Shown: positions 27,001 through 29,292 of the stretch, piece by piece | Position numbering within the stretch: position 1 is the stretch's first letter | Layout: each line of letters opens with the position of its first letter | NCBI RefSeq assembly: GCF_016863475.1 | Contig: NZ_BOOY01000018.1 | Location: forward strand, 1-64,000 | Origin: Spirilliplanes yamanashiensis | GTDB lineage: Bacteria; Actinomycetota; Actinomycetes; Mycobacteriales; Micromonosporaceae | Length of the DNA stretch: 64,000 nucleotides | Direction of reading: 5' to 3' | Made by a program: the position numbers and the translations under genes | The notes under the pieces: model-generated | What the model was told of the DNA's origin: nothing | Databases searched by the model: none | What the model saw: only the letters and a program-made list of their open reading frames with translations

Positions 27001-28635
27001 GGCGGCCCGCTGTTCGTCCAGGTGAGTTCGCCGGACGGCGTGCACCTGGACATGCGCGACGAGCTGTGGCGCCCGCTGGAGGCGCCGGCCACCGACCTGG
27101 CCCGCTTCCTGGCGGCGTCCCCCCGGTTCCGGGAGCTGGCGGGCGCGTCGTCGGACCGGCCGGTCGTGCTGCTGCTGCCGGACTCGTTCACGCCCGCCAC
27201 CGCCGCGAAGGTGCTGGCGGCGGTCAGTGCGGGCCTGCGCGAGCGGGGCTTCTACCGCACCGTGCACGGCCTGCTCGGCGCGCGGCTGACGGACCGCGGC
27301 GGGATCAGCGCCCCGACGTGGTCGCGCCGGCTGGTGCCGGGGCCGTTGCAGCCGCACGAGGTGCAGATGACCGAGATCCTGGGCCCGGACGGCGAGCTGG
27401 CGGGCGTCGACTTCTGGAGCCGCACGGCCGACCTGGCGTTCGACACCTCGTTCGTGCTGCACAACCCGCCCGCCGGCCCGGGGGCGTACACGAGCCTGGA
27501 GTCGAGCGACGGGCCCGACGGGGTGACGCACCAGCTGAGCACGGGCAGCCGGTTCGCCATGATCTTCGAGCACGGGGAGCCGACGGCGAACATCGTGCGG
27601 ATGGGCAACGGCGGCGACAAGGTGTACGTGCAGGGCGACGTCATCCACGACCTGATGGACCGCGCCGGCATCCTGGCCCGGTTCTCGCCGGACCGCTACG
27701 ACAGCTTCATCGCGATGATCTGCCTGGTCGGCCGGAACTGGCCGGCGGGGCCGATGGCGGAGTTCAGCCGGCGGCTGCGCCGCCGCGGCGACGACCGGCC
27801 GGTGCTGACGGCGAGCAACGTCGTGCACGTCAACCCGGACGGCCCGCTGGCGGTGGAGAGCGGCGGCGTCTACCACACGTTCGCCGCCGACACGTCGCTG
27901 CCGCCGACGCCCGCCCTGGAGCCGGTCGCGACGGAGACCGACCTCGACCTGGACCCCGCCCCGGCGCTCGACCTCGACGTCCCCGCGGACGAAGAGTCCG
28001 AGTCCGATGTGGACCCGGCGGACCGGCCCGAGAGCCCGGCGCCGTCGCACCCCGCCAACCCGGCCCGGACCCTGCCGCTGCAGAAGCCCGGGTACGGCAC
28101 CTTCGGGCTGCTGTTCCCCACCCGGGACCAGTACTTCTACACGATGCCGACCGTCGTGGAGACCTTCGTGCGCGAGACCGGCTCCTACTCGTTCTCCGGC
28201 TTCGGCGGCGCCGACGGGCTGCCGCTGAGCGCGCCGGTGCCGCCGTGGGGCGGCGAGCTGCCGTTCATCGTGATGGTCGGCTCGCGCGACGGCGCGACCC
28301 TGGCGATGCGCAGCGCGGACGGCGACCGGGACCTGCACCGGCCCACCGGCGACCTCGCGGGCCTGCTGGCCGGGACGCCCGACTTCCAGGAGATGACCCG
28401 GCGCGAGCCGGGCCGCCCGGTGGTGCTGCTGCTGCCGGACTCGATGGACCGCGACACCGCCGAGCGGGTCCTGACCGAGCTGTCCGCCGGGCTGCGGGAC
28501 CTCGGCCTGGCCCGCACCGTCCACGGTGTCCTCGGCCACGAGCTGCTGCCCAGCGGCCGGCTGTCCGTCCCGTCGTGGGTGCGGACGCTGCACCCGGACG
28601 GGCTCCCGGCGGCGGAGCGGACGGGAGCGCGATGA
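1..28635 (+). CDS. Giant modular type VII-secreted polymorphic-toxin-like protein (5' partial)
   Basis: The frame is open from base 1 to a TGA at 28633-28635, giving 9,544 residues with no start inside the window that must be used; the true start lies to the left. Numbering residues from base 1, the order is: hydrophobic Gly/Ala-rich segment (about 80-165), Thr/Gly/Pro repeat tract (about 205-690), four large modules (about 788-6050), GT-B-like domain (about 6075-6570), further caspase-like copies (about 6890-7925) and a C-terminal array of diverged alpha/beta repeats (about 7965-9540). The Gly/Ala segment followed by many toxin-like domains is typical of giant actinobacterial WXG100/ESX-type proteins, and the next gene, which overlaps by 4 bp, is of a type VII secretion-associated family. 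The WXG100 or channel-like N-terminus would be outside the window. Function in competition or development is inferred; no single terminal toxin domain is obvious. Confidence 0.85.
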   Translation, partial: EAETPPPVTPKAKPDADTPPAAPAAKSATDTPPPKSFKELSQHPIAQVVDETIDEALEEVSQTLLAYIPQFAAGDRDSIDPKEVLMALAGGAMIGGVASTVMQLWAKMLPKFAQTNIGRALGSGAGEVLGEFLFSTIVNGDFNAGATMVSSMFGSLAVDLAHDTNQAVVGTLPPKDDTGQGTVPFDPDTSTGSTPPPAGPPAPTGPATVDGGVTTTTGGDTVTTGGTTTTVDATTTVTGGTPTTVDGVTTITGGTTVSTGGTTTTTDSTTTSTGGTTSTSGGTTTTGATTSADGTTTAGGTTTSTGGTTTTTGGVTVTPGGTTTTTGGVTTITGGTTTTSPDGVTTTTGGTVTTTGGTSTTTGGTPSTFGGTTTNTGGTTTTTGGTTTSAPGTPPTTAADPVTAGGPPPATAGTTTTTSGPPATTGTTGDTAGNTAGGPDGNATGGTPTTPGGTPATAGGSTPNTATSGTPATTAGGSTTGGTTTSGGTTATGGTPTTTGGTPTTTGGTPTTGATPTTGGTPTTAAGTTTTGGTPTTTAGTPTTAGTTTTGGTPTTTGGTPTTTGGTPTTTGDTPTTTAGTTTTGGTPTTTGSTPTTTGSTLTTTGTTTTGGTPTTTGGTPTTTGGTPTTGGNTPATSGGTPTTAGGTTTTAAGTPTSTGGTPSTTAPTTTGGTPTTPGSNQTTNPPGTTPKDPATAPVTPTTGSTPTFPTPAQNGATESPDTSQPSTEDRTETTRPDRPSLPPLDTSVGDATSPVSPIDGPAYDGDSPVSPLGSDGDMPPWQQAPDYVTVPQGGLVLLDDGPAERDNREAARAYRTHPDRYPVLVHATPAGPVVGGRPVGLEQLRDLIVADPRSAGKTVELVACHGAVPQGGWAAELALLLPDGTPEVIAATDAAWTHPTADGGPTRVFAYAAGFGADGTPTLTPAGWQGFAKPAAPGGRGPVVTQYGIAKPGPAEPGVRLTGPDGTPLPAPEVRDGLARRPLDFTLPVDSVADRSGAHPPQPVAWAGGAAPAVATRSYDGGLSPAGQDAVARVLAAADGLPGPVADRVRRFAGDVRGAVSQVMVAADRADVAPLSPRRADVVLAQLADQVEAGRDPFTDPASPLAGVPYDPGAADAARLAQLALVNLSPAGRAAVTADPLFDRLVAADPRVLAAALRGGPHDTVDDVTAAALRGGAGMDAQQFLNTCLAAAVNSQVRSLAPSIVAQLAIGDDTVAQLEQLLADARAANAPWLAGRDRSARTLEQLVADRVAQARGAFAALRADADGLVTNGVPDPAAWAALSDRWGRQMQKLAAVADPAGGVPVLTRKRTNSWALGAVLAAPAGVDRPGRRSQGIDENAYAPKVARLLDPDAAAAAVPAAVQPPVAGRPLAAQVSDDFWNRLHHHGPQVVSLTRTVAPLGGHAATISAVTDDDGGRAYLIGDPAKPRPQVVSPAGMRSWLAGWGSVEMAPLAPVPAPVRAAPNTPSQVPAFQAPGTIVQPDDYVLTSDGTQPPFTRVQPDAQVRDNGPDAFPRFTVERLTVHDAKPPLLVSPDGSIAVNAAGHENGVFDKDNGRRHEFYTTPERIAHANRLLAEAGSDVELRAVPGNTVQLPGGPPLVMARPAFLSPLPAICRDFAQGVAGGTISHAVLRPAGGPAAIAPVNAQDGLEVTGIYHLADALTRAVLDDAAGTVTPDWGAAAIAADTRPVGRTDGAPRPGREFGLAVHGEPAMDDALRRLGLNHHTGPVHVGEVLMTATVADRGEGPDIDPTTNYAVDGKPVTTGAPWGYHFAPVVATSTDEATHVTLENARPQTSFVGAATDEALARNLAYHRDHPPTGELGPRQQALYDTLVQVDALADPAAREQALVRARFDLQAQSPHLLPDTEMWQVRVFGAAPEHSHHAFVRTGRTNNPLTAVVLANAAATTTVDSSVPPAADDQRLQRLADQAAHVARWNADNGLPPPVVEATTTGDRHTLRINPTPAATPPAAPPTAAAATVANTLRGVLATTAPAVTVTHTPATPAPGVRGTTGGLLHRFSAGVRRGLRRAAHWGPAPGDAPVHDRTPTEFAEYGPDDAPRLVLLDDTGDNTANRAVADAFRTHPDRYPVLVHATAAGPVVDGKLLTPDQLAELITADPRSHGKDVELIACELADPTGKPVTDAWAAQLWQALPRTNARVIAAMDKAWTPLPGDSADTDTVTPAVSVTATFAADGTPTLTGSAGWRAFGDPPGAPADAPRTRPVVTQFGADKPAPGAAGVPLTDAHGTPLADPDAVRAASETGPPPAIDAPGATWANAPPADPDTAAESESESESDAGSESGSVVSTRSERSYREGLSAAGGDAVTRALTAAGGLPAPVAATVRRFVEDVRDALAQVMVAADGTDVAPLTPRRADAVLAQLADQVEAGRDPFTDPASPLRGVPYDPAAADAARLAQLALVNLSPAGRAAVAADPLSAQLLGADPRVVGAALQGGLHDAVDDVTAAALRGGAGMDAQQFLNTCLAAAVNTQVRSLAPTIVAQLAIGDDALGQVRQTLADARAANAPWLGDRDRSSRTVEQLVADRVAQTTAEFAALRADASRLITDGSTDPAAWAELSKRWGRQMQKLAAVMDPAGGVPKLTKKVTGSWGLSAALAAPVGADSPGRRTQGIDENVYAPTLGRLLDPEAAAAAVPAAVQPPVAPRPLTARVTDDFWQRLHHHGPQLLSLTRTVAPLGGHAATISAVTDDEDEHAYLISDPAKPHPQVVTPGGLQAWLDGWGSVEMAPLAPVPAPVRAAPNTPSQVPAFQAPGTIVQPGDYELTSDGAQPPFTRVQPDAHVRDNGPGAFPRFTVARITVHDAKPPLLVSADGTVAMNAAGHENGVFDKDNGRRHEFYTTPERIAHANRLLAEAGSAVTLEAVPGNSVRLPGGPGLVMARPQFLTSLPAICRDFAQGVAGGTISHAVLRPAGGPAAIAPVNAQDGLEVTGIYQLADALTRAVLDDDLDAVTPGWAAAQVAADTRTAGRTDGAPRPGREFGLATHGDPAMAEALRRLGLNQHTGPVHVGEVLMTSTVADRGEGPDIDPTTNYAVDGKPVTTGAPWGYHFAPVVATSGDEALHVTLENARPQTSFVGAATDEALARNLAYHRDHPPTGDLTPQQQGLYDTLVELDGATDPTARDRALARAKLDLQSQSPELLPDTEMWQVRAFGEAPEHSHHAFVRTGRTNNPLTAVVLANAAATATVDSTTSPASRGQRLQRLADQAAHVARWNADNGLPPPAVEITTAGDRHTLRLNPAPATAPAPAPTPAAAAVQNAVQGALATTAPGVTVTHTADAGTRARSGTGNLMRRASVSIRRRLSRATHWGPTPGDAPAHDRTPTEFAEYGPDDAPRLVLLDHSADNATNLAVADAFRTHPDRYPVLVHATAAGPVVDGKVLTPEQLAELITADPRSHGKDVELIACELADPTGRPVTDAWAAQLWQALPRSNGRVIAAMDKAWTPLPGDNTDTVTPVVTATATFAADGTPTVTGSAGWRAFEDPPGAPADAPRTRPVVTQHGTVKPDPGAPGIPLTGADGTPLSAEQVRAAADTAGRPIDPGALAALWAAGIEIETRNVLSFPTAGDDSDDDGEIPYRTPLLVGDGFTVMVDHYGGRHQPIAEIVTEPLRVYDAESRADADRVLDRIEAVLARFASVPPGRQRSLQDLFGDLDGVHVAPEVAGIAGQIQVAGAAAPNPNTQFTVGVPMAGLAPFLQHMVDHAYRGRVNDPKQQLLREGLTAGTTVADLYRREHPGATDADLDALRGYTAVSYPMVAGGLLSALDQRAGNPYLAKHYLGAAGRVAYPAVLAGLPPAVRDFLATHHAAVRDALEQQFRAAHPAAAPDLTRVTRGRPPRLFDTEFTTHDPDPDDPYRPEVPVTVDQLLDNLLLPPAPGRPRLTPEIFGIYTHFPTLDTDNGRLPFPLHLLELRTYGRNTGIDGIRANFTTLRTLLTALAPATRTRPAVPPKPAALRSGTTWTAWSSGPAAEPETESDEDSDVESDAGSVVSTRSERSYRDGVSAAGTDAAARVLAAADALPAPLADRVRRFADDVRDAVSQVMVAADRTDVMPLTPHRADTVLTQLADQVEAGRDPFTDPASPLRGVPYDPAAGRTARLAQVALVNLTPAGRATVAADPLFTRLLAAGPEVLAAALQGGPHDTVDDVTAAALRGGTGMDAQQFLNTCLAAAVNTQLRSLAPTVVAQLAIGDDTLAQVRQTLADARAANAPWLADRDHASRTVEQLVADRVAQAQGEFAALRADAGRLVDDGVTDPAAWAELSDRWGRQMQKLAAVIDPAGGVPKLTKKLTGSWGLSAALAAPKGADSPGRRSQGIDENAYAPGVTRLLDPDAAAPAVPAAVQPPIAPRPLTSRLSDDFWHRLRHHGPQLLSLTRTVAPLGGHAATISAVTDDDGEPVYLISDPAKPRPRLATPEQAQSWLDGWGSVEMAPLPPVPAAARTRPNAASQVPPFRPPGTVVAPGDYVLTSDGTQPPFTRVQPDAQVRDNGPDAFPRYTVERRTVHDPKPPLLVSADGTLAMNATGHDGDMYAKDNGRRHEFYATPERIAHARRALAESGSEADLEEVPGNTVRLPGGPVLVMARPVFRTSLPAICRDFAQGVAGGTISHAVLRPADGPTAIAPVNAQDGLEVTGIYQLADALTRAVLDDDLDTVTPGWAAAQVAADTRTAGRTDGAPRPGREYGLATHGDPAMAEALRKLGLNQHTGPVHVGEVLLTATVADRGEGPDIDPTTDYATAGRPVTTDAPWGYHFAPVVATSGDDGTHVTLENARPQTSFVGAATDEALAKNLAYHRDHPPTGDLTPQQRDLRDALAQIDGATDPTARDRALARAKLDLQSQSPELLPDTEMWQVRAFGDAPEHSHHAYVRTGRTNNPLTAVVLANAAATTTVDSTVPPAPADPRLQRLAHQAAHVARWNADNGLPPPAVEITTTGNRHTLRIDPTPAAAPAPAPTAAAATVDTALRGALAGTAPGVTVTHTAATRARSGTGNLMRRASVRVRRRLSRATHWGPDTADRPVHDRTPAEFAAYGPDDAPRLVLLDDTGANATNRAVADAFRTHPDRYPVLVHATAAGPVVDGKVLTPEQLADLITADPRSQGKDIELIACELADPTGKPVTDAWAARLWQALPRTNGRVIAAMDKAWTPLPGDTTDTVTPVITATATFAADGTPTVTGSAGWRTFEDPPGAPADAPRTRPVVTQHGTDKPGPEAPGIPLTDADGTPLSTEQIRAAANTTGRPIDPGALAALWAAGIEIETRNVLSFPTDFFGPEVPYRTPLLIGDGFTVVVDHYGGRHQPVAEIVTDPLRVYDAESRADAERVLDRVEAVLARLNSVPAGQQRSLQALFGDLDGVRFADEIAAQSPGIMIAGASAPNPNTQFTVGVPMTGLAPFVEHLVDHAFRGRIDQKKDILRDGLATGAAVADLYRRRHPGATDADLDLLRGYTAVSYPMVAGGLLSALDQRTGNPYLAKHYLGAAGRIAYPAVLAALPPQLRDFLRDEHRAVRDLIEQRFRAAHPQAADGLTRVTRGRPPRLFDTEFTTHDPDPDDPYAEEVPVTIDQLLDNLLLPPAPGTPALTPEIFGIYTHFPTLDTDNGRLPFPLHLLELRTYGRNTGIDGIRANFTTLRTLLTALAPAARTRPAVPPKPAALRSGTWAGWAPPATAPATAAVLERDLRAATGGPAGDAPPLPGRRAEQVRHQVAEQVAQGRDPLTDPRSPLHGTGYAAGDPEPVRMARLALLNLTPDGRARVTADPLFQRLLDAGPDVLGAALRGGAGVDGRRFGNADAAAALNTVARSAAPTIVAQLALGRSVTEQIRETLREVQRTNPGLLTETDRAVPARTVAGLITDRLRDADREFGLLHAEAERLVRDGVADPAAWAALSDRWGRQMQKLAPIVPPWPATAAGFPVLTRQQPGRWVDAVRSALASRVDRGARRRTPVGLDAYRQTLGRVLEPAALPSPALAPLTGTADMPAFWQSLRDGGPQVLVDGPRHRVIGAATDADGHAVFVVGDPASAGPPVRLRPAQLPAWLGDRPVLVTGPAPEPDPADGVTRSSTATDFSSRTPSDLSRTDSVTAARQAEQVQAAWRDATAGADRAAGAAVDDAVARWVRHEGAGPQVRSFVDATRAVLAAVRALPVDAGPAIADAARRLVADVRANQYAHTWHNATYADREHADTDSARFGTEVRRHRGARRHPDDVRVLTEHADDSLGDLLTGRHAPAGAYVVSAHFSGEVPIHAAAMLLDPDRKLVVEYDLTYFLDEQRARERASLTADADRVPAETLVRRGRDRAQALRDELVALGVDPSRITLRQVFDVEGTGYRRTISDTHRQVAEAFEADEPGARRALRDAVLDQPGRRTRADLGARAAAKLGLAPGERVALLWVRRSARNAGGNYPELDMTDGMLGRLTAGLRRSGGPDAPPTRVVLVGDDPGAHAATRDDHLITFWDDPALTGGGPRLDRAEQLAVIDYLTEHHGAVAVGMESGALELPALLGTPTVYLEQRAMRGDKAQRWMFVSGAAIGDAVDAPPGPAGPVSTLRRQQFEAPVEWLHHAGTVGRVLDRAAGHTIGEVTAALRDALHGWRDAIAAYAAARTASTPDAVDWITRADDLATAVTGVLTVADTGNAAAFADRARTLLDTFRAHLAPAVTLTDTELGGVRDRIAVLDQQRGTVPAKVTVADIVNRMADDRAADEPQSWYPDPALHLDTNRVHERDDDDTIFQLYALRNEVHTFAADVAGTPARGVHQPVMHAWAGTITHLRHRLDALGDRAAGWVPAGDGGRGGPNLAEQLHDELARRFAAANDTIGDLVAERAAILTNDHATAKKPLPPAVWRNRAQAVTDLAARYRDAGLAHPRLDDALRTMYDTLGIERPAADQPATSVPWRADEQPPAGWVRPVPAGTYLGDPADDDARAAAEAVTARPGRHALVARGVPVDTPDGVRHMPVVDGRPVPGHVAARWVAANPASRTADGGRKPLDLVMGYAAAAGAPGDAYHAAVSRGWRDADVRAFPGAVFTTTGGHLVGGDPDTGGPAAGPTTAHVAHTPAGPNAATVHRTHDTAQPPPATAFRRWGAPTPAAETRHRLRELQARPEVRDAAAQAAAKLRAVIQGHHGTAAALLRHGPTLARLRSADPDTRLDAVFGALSSDGTAQLPKIVRDLVVAGADGARLGLDPQLVAHIAAATGGPRRGELTADALAAVHRATAQDPDSLAVVLGDRPSPEAARATLLLRALGLDEDATDALVPALTLWLRVRSPGTPADAVRAGVLLGGGMPPVDAYTLDMEPTTVVPTALTRRTLFQDSGRIQSVSFTPDPDEDTLDVRRFLAGDFTTYVSDPVSNEDDTAARLAIEDGAAGRTHEEQRQAWQRYNREKAARSAVRPMPGGGRPGLGDADVLIVDSHAGPETFAVHDQHTDAHYLLRGDGLAQAMRSLGSLDHLGADDRVVFLGCSSGRLPRPGGAAHDFVRQLRAWRYRGRGTAATGPVHALGDTPAPGAPAVAVLDGGAFADIDPPAAGDPPHRWGAAGAPAPGAEPWTVHDDPPAGWLHHVPGGTYLGDPADAAGLADARAVPDRPGRHALISEGYAVPTPTGVQHMPVVDGRPVPPEVAARWTRTNPAARTGTGALKDLDLVICRAAATTTDGDQDHDPDAAWHAGVSRAWRDADVTASAHPVFTTPHGHVLSATTEYPDGRPVLSAATAAPLHTAHTPGGEPPATRHTRTATRFPDGVGDVARRWGPSRPPRRPDLPVVTSLDARDVVVHRSRDRHGDVVELDFPLGERNLTDMIYARRLQQETVYGVQTPDGVPDFAPMPWRGDLLRRSVNVYADGSGYALVDTHSHGRVRVDGATLGRLAVDLGLFDGRYGADTQVILWGAHTGADDRPGGLAHDFAAHVHAHAGVAGPVFGPTSAVNYANTLYRVLMPTGGGFRAFEPGHRPAEPDHRPVEVEIEVEELESSDESSSGDDAAAPRPHDTGAVRAAVHPGAGGDPVAVSVLGDPAVAGQVHRLAARLRPTDPLTVVHGGGIGGGTVEGQRAPAPWDGRPRPLVAFVQRSADGTGFAVPGPAGRTDTVPARDLLARLAADPAVGAAVRTDRPLLIVPVGEGAAALPPDEVTALSAGRTAPLYYVSGTAATVRPLSSRLLLADGTITTAPTGTATTAPAPAGRAPTAPASAPARPAPGPSAETGQAGTGGRAGVPADLAGILPPQVIRDPDGANTVFSFMTRDDAHPDIQRWAAARPKLRQGTVTVHPGPGGTGPARQETAAWAGSLGRDPILFAFDRTEGDTFTVPTRTGTRDLTPEHLVRLLAAGANLGAAAENASLVLIVPADPAGPDPARLADAVLTLARRDHGFRGQVHINTTPATFTGGTLTLSNNGTFATAGEPAATPEPAPAPEPAAAVPLADADGTVFGVTLSADPAARAAVRAWARSRPLARHHRYTVRPAAGSPDAPVTARLRWSAADGRRPYVIHVDATAGDRFLAPSPMTAAEIAAYADEQIGLGAAGPDASLVVIVSAPAPGTDLTALGRNLARAARQRGFQGAVHLNGGPATFEPGKLTVHDGGRFANIQVVPAKPETAPAEQAPANPAPDQSAGTADRERRPYATTPAPAAPRPDRLRPTVLRDRRGDEAALSLIADGTDAEWAGTLTGAMNEHFRDIVYNNTSEKPGEKTTFSHNPWAGPHPHPSGHPLPLFVEFAADRRHFVVPAPGGGVRTVTPERLARELQDDEAFRRLTGGDPRRPVALCFAEQKDWRRAEITRTVTAFADALAGHGGFRYVWHAPGGLRPTRQWMTVQEHPFELVREPRLDDLVVRELPGGGIEFPLDDDASAPAGDAAGRGGVRVVAAGDGERLWVRTRDGSRIAVRPAVLARAAATHPVVRAALDDPDAPVTLVSPHAGDRDDAGRAGYDFAVGLGVDTTARPVYATTGATGDAVTRIAGVLSTAPEALTAADKFGMSSVFVLPGHRQPESTVRAAIDGWSAAANPFGLAEYEPEPGAFLGAPTGFGTGGPLFVQVSSPDGVHLDMRDELWRPLEAPATDLARFLAASPRFRELAGASSDRPVVLLLPDSFTPATAAKVLAAVSAGLRERGFYRTVHGLLGARLTDRGGISAPTWSRRLVPGPLQPHEVQMTEILGPDGELAGVDFWSRTADLAFDTSFVLHNPPAGPGAYTSLESSDGPDGVTHQLSTGSRFAMIFEHGEPTANIVRMGNGGDKVYVQGDVIHDLMDRAGILARFSPDRYDSFIAMICLVGRNWPAGPMAEFSRRLRRRGDDRPVLTASNVVHVNPDGPLAVESGGVYHTFAADTSLPPTPALEPVATETDLDLDPAPALDLDVPADEESESDVDPADRPESPAPSHPANPARTLPLQKPGYGTFGLLFPTRDQYFYTMPTVVETFVRETGSYSFSGFGGADGLPLSAPVPPWGGELPFIVMVGSRDGATLAMRSADGDRDLHRPTGDLAGLLAGTPDFQEMTRREPGRPVVLLLPDSMDRDTAERVLTELSAGLRDLGLARTVHGVLGHELLPSGRLSVPSWVRTLHPDGLPAAERTGAR
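619..2055 (+). repeat. Thr/Gly/Pro-coding minisatellite inside the giant gene
   Basis: About 480 codons are almost only Thr, Gly, Pro, Ala and Ser. The first half is built on GGTTTT-like hexads and the second half (about 1470-1990) on GGTPTTT heptads, that is 21-bp DNA units with synonymous drift. It separates the hydrophobic N-terminal part from the enzymatic modules. It is probably an extended linker, perhaps a cell-wall-spanning stalk and possibly O-glycosylated on Thr. Copy number is likely to vary between strains and to be hard to assemble. Confidence 0.9.
2362..6108 (+). repeat. Module A of the giant protein: caspase-like, papain/C39-like, second Cys/His domain
   Basis: The first of four homologous modules. 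It opens with a caspase/C80-like domain keeping a candidate His (LVHATPAGP) and Cys (VELVACHGA). A papain/C39-like domain follows, with Cys in NTCLAAAVN (codon 3565), His in LGGHAATIS (codon 4210) and Asp in LIGDPAKP. A second candidate thiol domain has Cys in AICRDFAQGV (codon 4840) and His in WGYHFAPVVA (codon 5308), then VTLENA. The module ends in a basic stretch and a HWG motif at 6091-6099. Family assignments rest on these motifs only. Confidence 0.65.
6109..9975 (+). repeat. Module B of the giant protein (same architecture as A)
   Basis: This repeats module A in order. The caspase-like part (about 6175-6510) has LVHATAAGPV and ELIACELADP. An acidic Glu/Ser linker (about 6853-6900) leads to STRSERSYREG, then a papain/C39-like domain with Cys codon 7438 and His codon 8083. 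The CRD/HFA domain has Cys codon 8713 and His codon 9181. Long stretches are identical at protein level to modules A and C, for example AICRDFAQGVAGGTISHAVL, so the duplications are recent or kept alike by recombination. It ends with basic residues and THWGP at about 9955. Confidence 0.65.
9976..15057 (+). repeat. Module C of the giant protein, with an extra unnamed domain
   Basis: The order is caspase-like (about 10045-10380), then an additional domain of about 400 residues (about 10650-11870) absent from A and B, then a papain/C39-like domain (Cys codon 12526, His codon 13171), then the CRD/HFA domain (Cys codon 13801, His codon 14269). The extra domain carries NPNTQFTVGVPMAGLAPFL, SYPMVAGGLLSALDQ and FPLHLLELRTYGRNTGIDG; I do not recognise a named family. 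The acidic linker before the C39-like part again ends in STRSERSYRDG. THWGP at about 15040 closes the module. Confidence 0.65.
15058..18150 (+). repeat. Module D of the giant protein, degenerate
   Basis: The order is caspase-like (about 15127-15460, LVHATAAGPV and ELIACELADP), the unnamed extra domain again (about 15720-16970), then a papain/C39-like domain whose Cys position is Asp (NADAAAALN, codon 17365 where the other copies have NTCLAAAVN). The His (GPRHRVIGAA) and Asp (VVGDPASAG) positions remain. The CRD/HFA domain is missing, replaced by unrelated sequence leading to the GT-B-like domain. The thiol protease activity of this copy should be dead, so a binding or scaffold role is more likely. 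Confidence 0.6.
18226..19700 (+). other. GT-B / glycosyltransferase-like domain within the giant protein
   Basis: This stretch of about 490 residues has a GT-B-like C-terminal half: ALLWVRRSARNAGGNYPELD, a nucleotide-binding-type VVLVGDDPG, and GMESGALELPALLGTPTV followed by YLEQRAMRGDKAQRW. The layout recalls heptosyl- or fucosyl-type transferases, in which a Gly/Glu/Ser-rich loop binds the nucleotide-sugar. I cannot name the family. If active it could be a toxin glycosylating a target, or it could modify the Thr-rich tract of the same protein; both are speculation. Confidence 0.5.
20680..23770 (+). other. Second cluster of caspase-like domains in the giant protein, active and inactive
   Basis: Four related copies are visible. 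One at about 20680-21060 has lost both residues (HALVARGV, LDLVMGYAAA). One at about 22120-22420 keeps a full pair, His in IVDSHAGPETF and Cys in VVFLGCSSGRL. One at about 22620-23030 has lost His (HALISEGYA) but keeps a Cys (LDLVICRAAA). One at about 23450-23720 keeps His (LVDTHSHGRV) but has lost Cys (ILWGAHTGAD). RWG boundary motifs at 21211, 22555 and 23194 separate the copies. Assignment to a caspase/C80-like fold is by motif order only. Confidence 0.5.
23890..28570 (+). other. C-terminal array of diverged alpha/beta repeats in the giant protein
   Basis: At least seven units share a pattern: a strand with a hydrophobic core (LVAFVQRSADG, ILFAFDRTEGD, YVIHVDATAGD, LFVEFAADRRH, LFVQVSSPDG, FIVMVGSRDG), a helix with Leu/Ala, a second strand (LLIVPV, LVLIVPAD, VVLLLPDS), then a VHxxxG-type strand. 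They look like caspase-like folds that have lost catalytic residues. Pro/Ala/Glu-rich and acidic linkers separate them (for example at about 23825-23885 and 27985-28030). The last unit ends a few residues before the stop, so there is no separate C-terminal toxin tip. Confidence 0.5.
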
Positions 28636-29234
28636 CCACCGGCGTACCCGCCCACCACCTGCTGCTGACCGACCCGCGCTGGCGGCCGGGCGACGACGGC
28701 GAGGAGCCGCCACCCGGCGCGGTGGTCGGGCTGTGGCCGGTGCACCCAGACGGCTCCACCGGCCCGTTCAGCGCGAACCCCGGCCACCGCCCCGGTACGC
28801 CGGACGCGCCCACCGACCCGCTCGACGCGGCGCTGCGCCTGCTCGCCCGGCGCCGGTTGCCGCCGGCCCGGGTGCGGCTGCTGCTGCGCGAGTCGCTGGT
28901 CGACGTCGCCCTCGACGCGTCCGGGGCGCCGCTGCTGACCGCCTCGCCGGACGCGGCGACCTGCGTCATGGTGGCCACGGCCGGCGCGCACGCCGAGCGG
29001 ATCGGCGCGCCGCGGTTGCTGCGGGCGGGCGTCGCCGAGGTGGCCGCGCTGCTGGACGACGACGTCGACGTCCTGGTCAACCCGGGCGGCCCGGCCCCCG
29101 TGCGCCTGACCCGCGACTTCTGGTGCGCCACCGCCGCCCTGACGCCGGCGGACGCCGCCGCCGGCCGGGCGCCCCGACGATCGGGCACGACCGCCGCACC
29201 GGAGGGAACGGGCCCGCCGCAGCCGCCCCGGTGA
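28632..29234 (+). CDS. Type VII secretion system-associated (SseB-like) protein
   Basis: The ATG at 28632 overlaps the stop of the giant gene (ATGA), so the two are translationally coupled. The 200-residue product has the layout of small actinobacterial proteins annotated as type VII secretion-associated: an N-terminal DPRW and PPPGAVVGLWPV segment, PFSANPGHRPG, PTDPLDAALRLLA, then an SseB-like half with VMVATAGAHAERI and DVLVNPGGPAPVRL. The last 35 residues are low-complexity. It has no signal peptide or membrane segment, so it is probably cytosolic. A chaperone or secretion-adaptor role for the giant protein is inferred from family and coupling. Confidence 0.7.
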   Translation: MTTGVPAHHLLLTDPRWRPGDDGEEPPPGAVVGLWPVHPDGSTGPFSANPGHRPGTPDAPTDPLDAALRLLARRRLPPARVRLLLRESLVDVALDASGAPLLTASPDAATCVMVATAGAHAERIGAPRLLRAGVAEVAALLDDDVDVLVNPGGPAPVRLTRDFWCATAALTPADAAAGRAPRRSGTTAAPEGTGPPQPPR

Positions 29235-29248
29235 CCGGCGCCCGCGAC

Positions 29249-29254
29249 TAGCGT
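29249..29254 (+). promoter_or_regulatory. Possible -10 element (TAGCGT)
   Basis: TAGCGT fits the actinobacterial TANNNT -10 pattern in the 58-bp gap between the type VII-associated gene and the next gene, 39 bp before its ATG. No clear -35 is seen. GAGGAGG just before the ATG is a good ribosome-binding site. The next gene could instead be read through from upstream. Confidence 0.3.
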
Positions 29255-29292
29255 GGCCCGCGGGCATCCGCAGGCGGAGACGAGGAGGGCCG

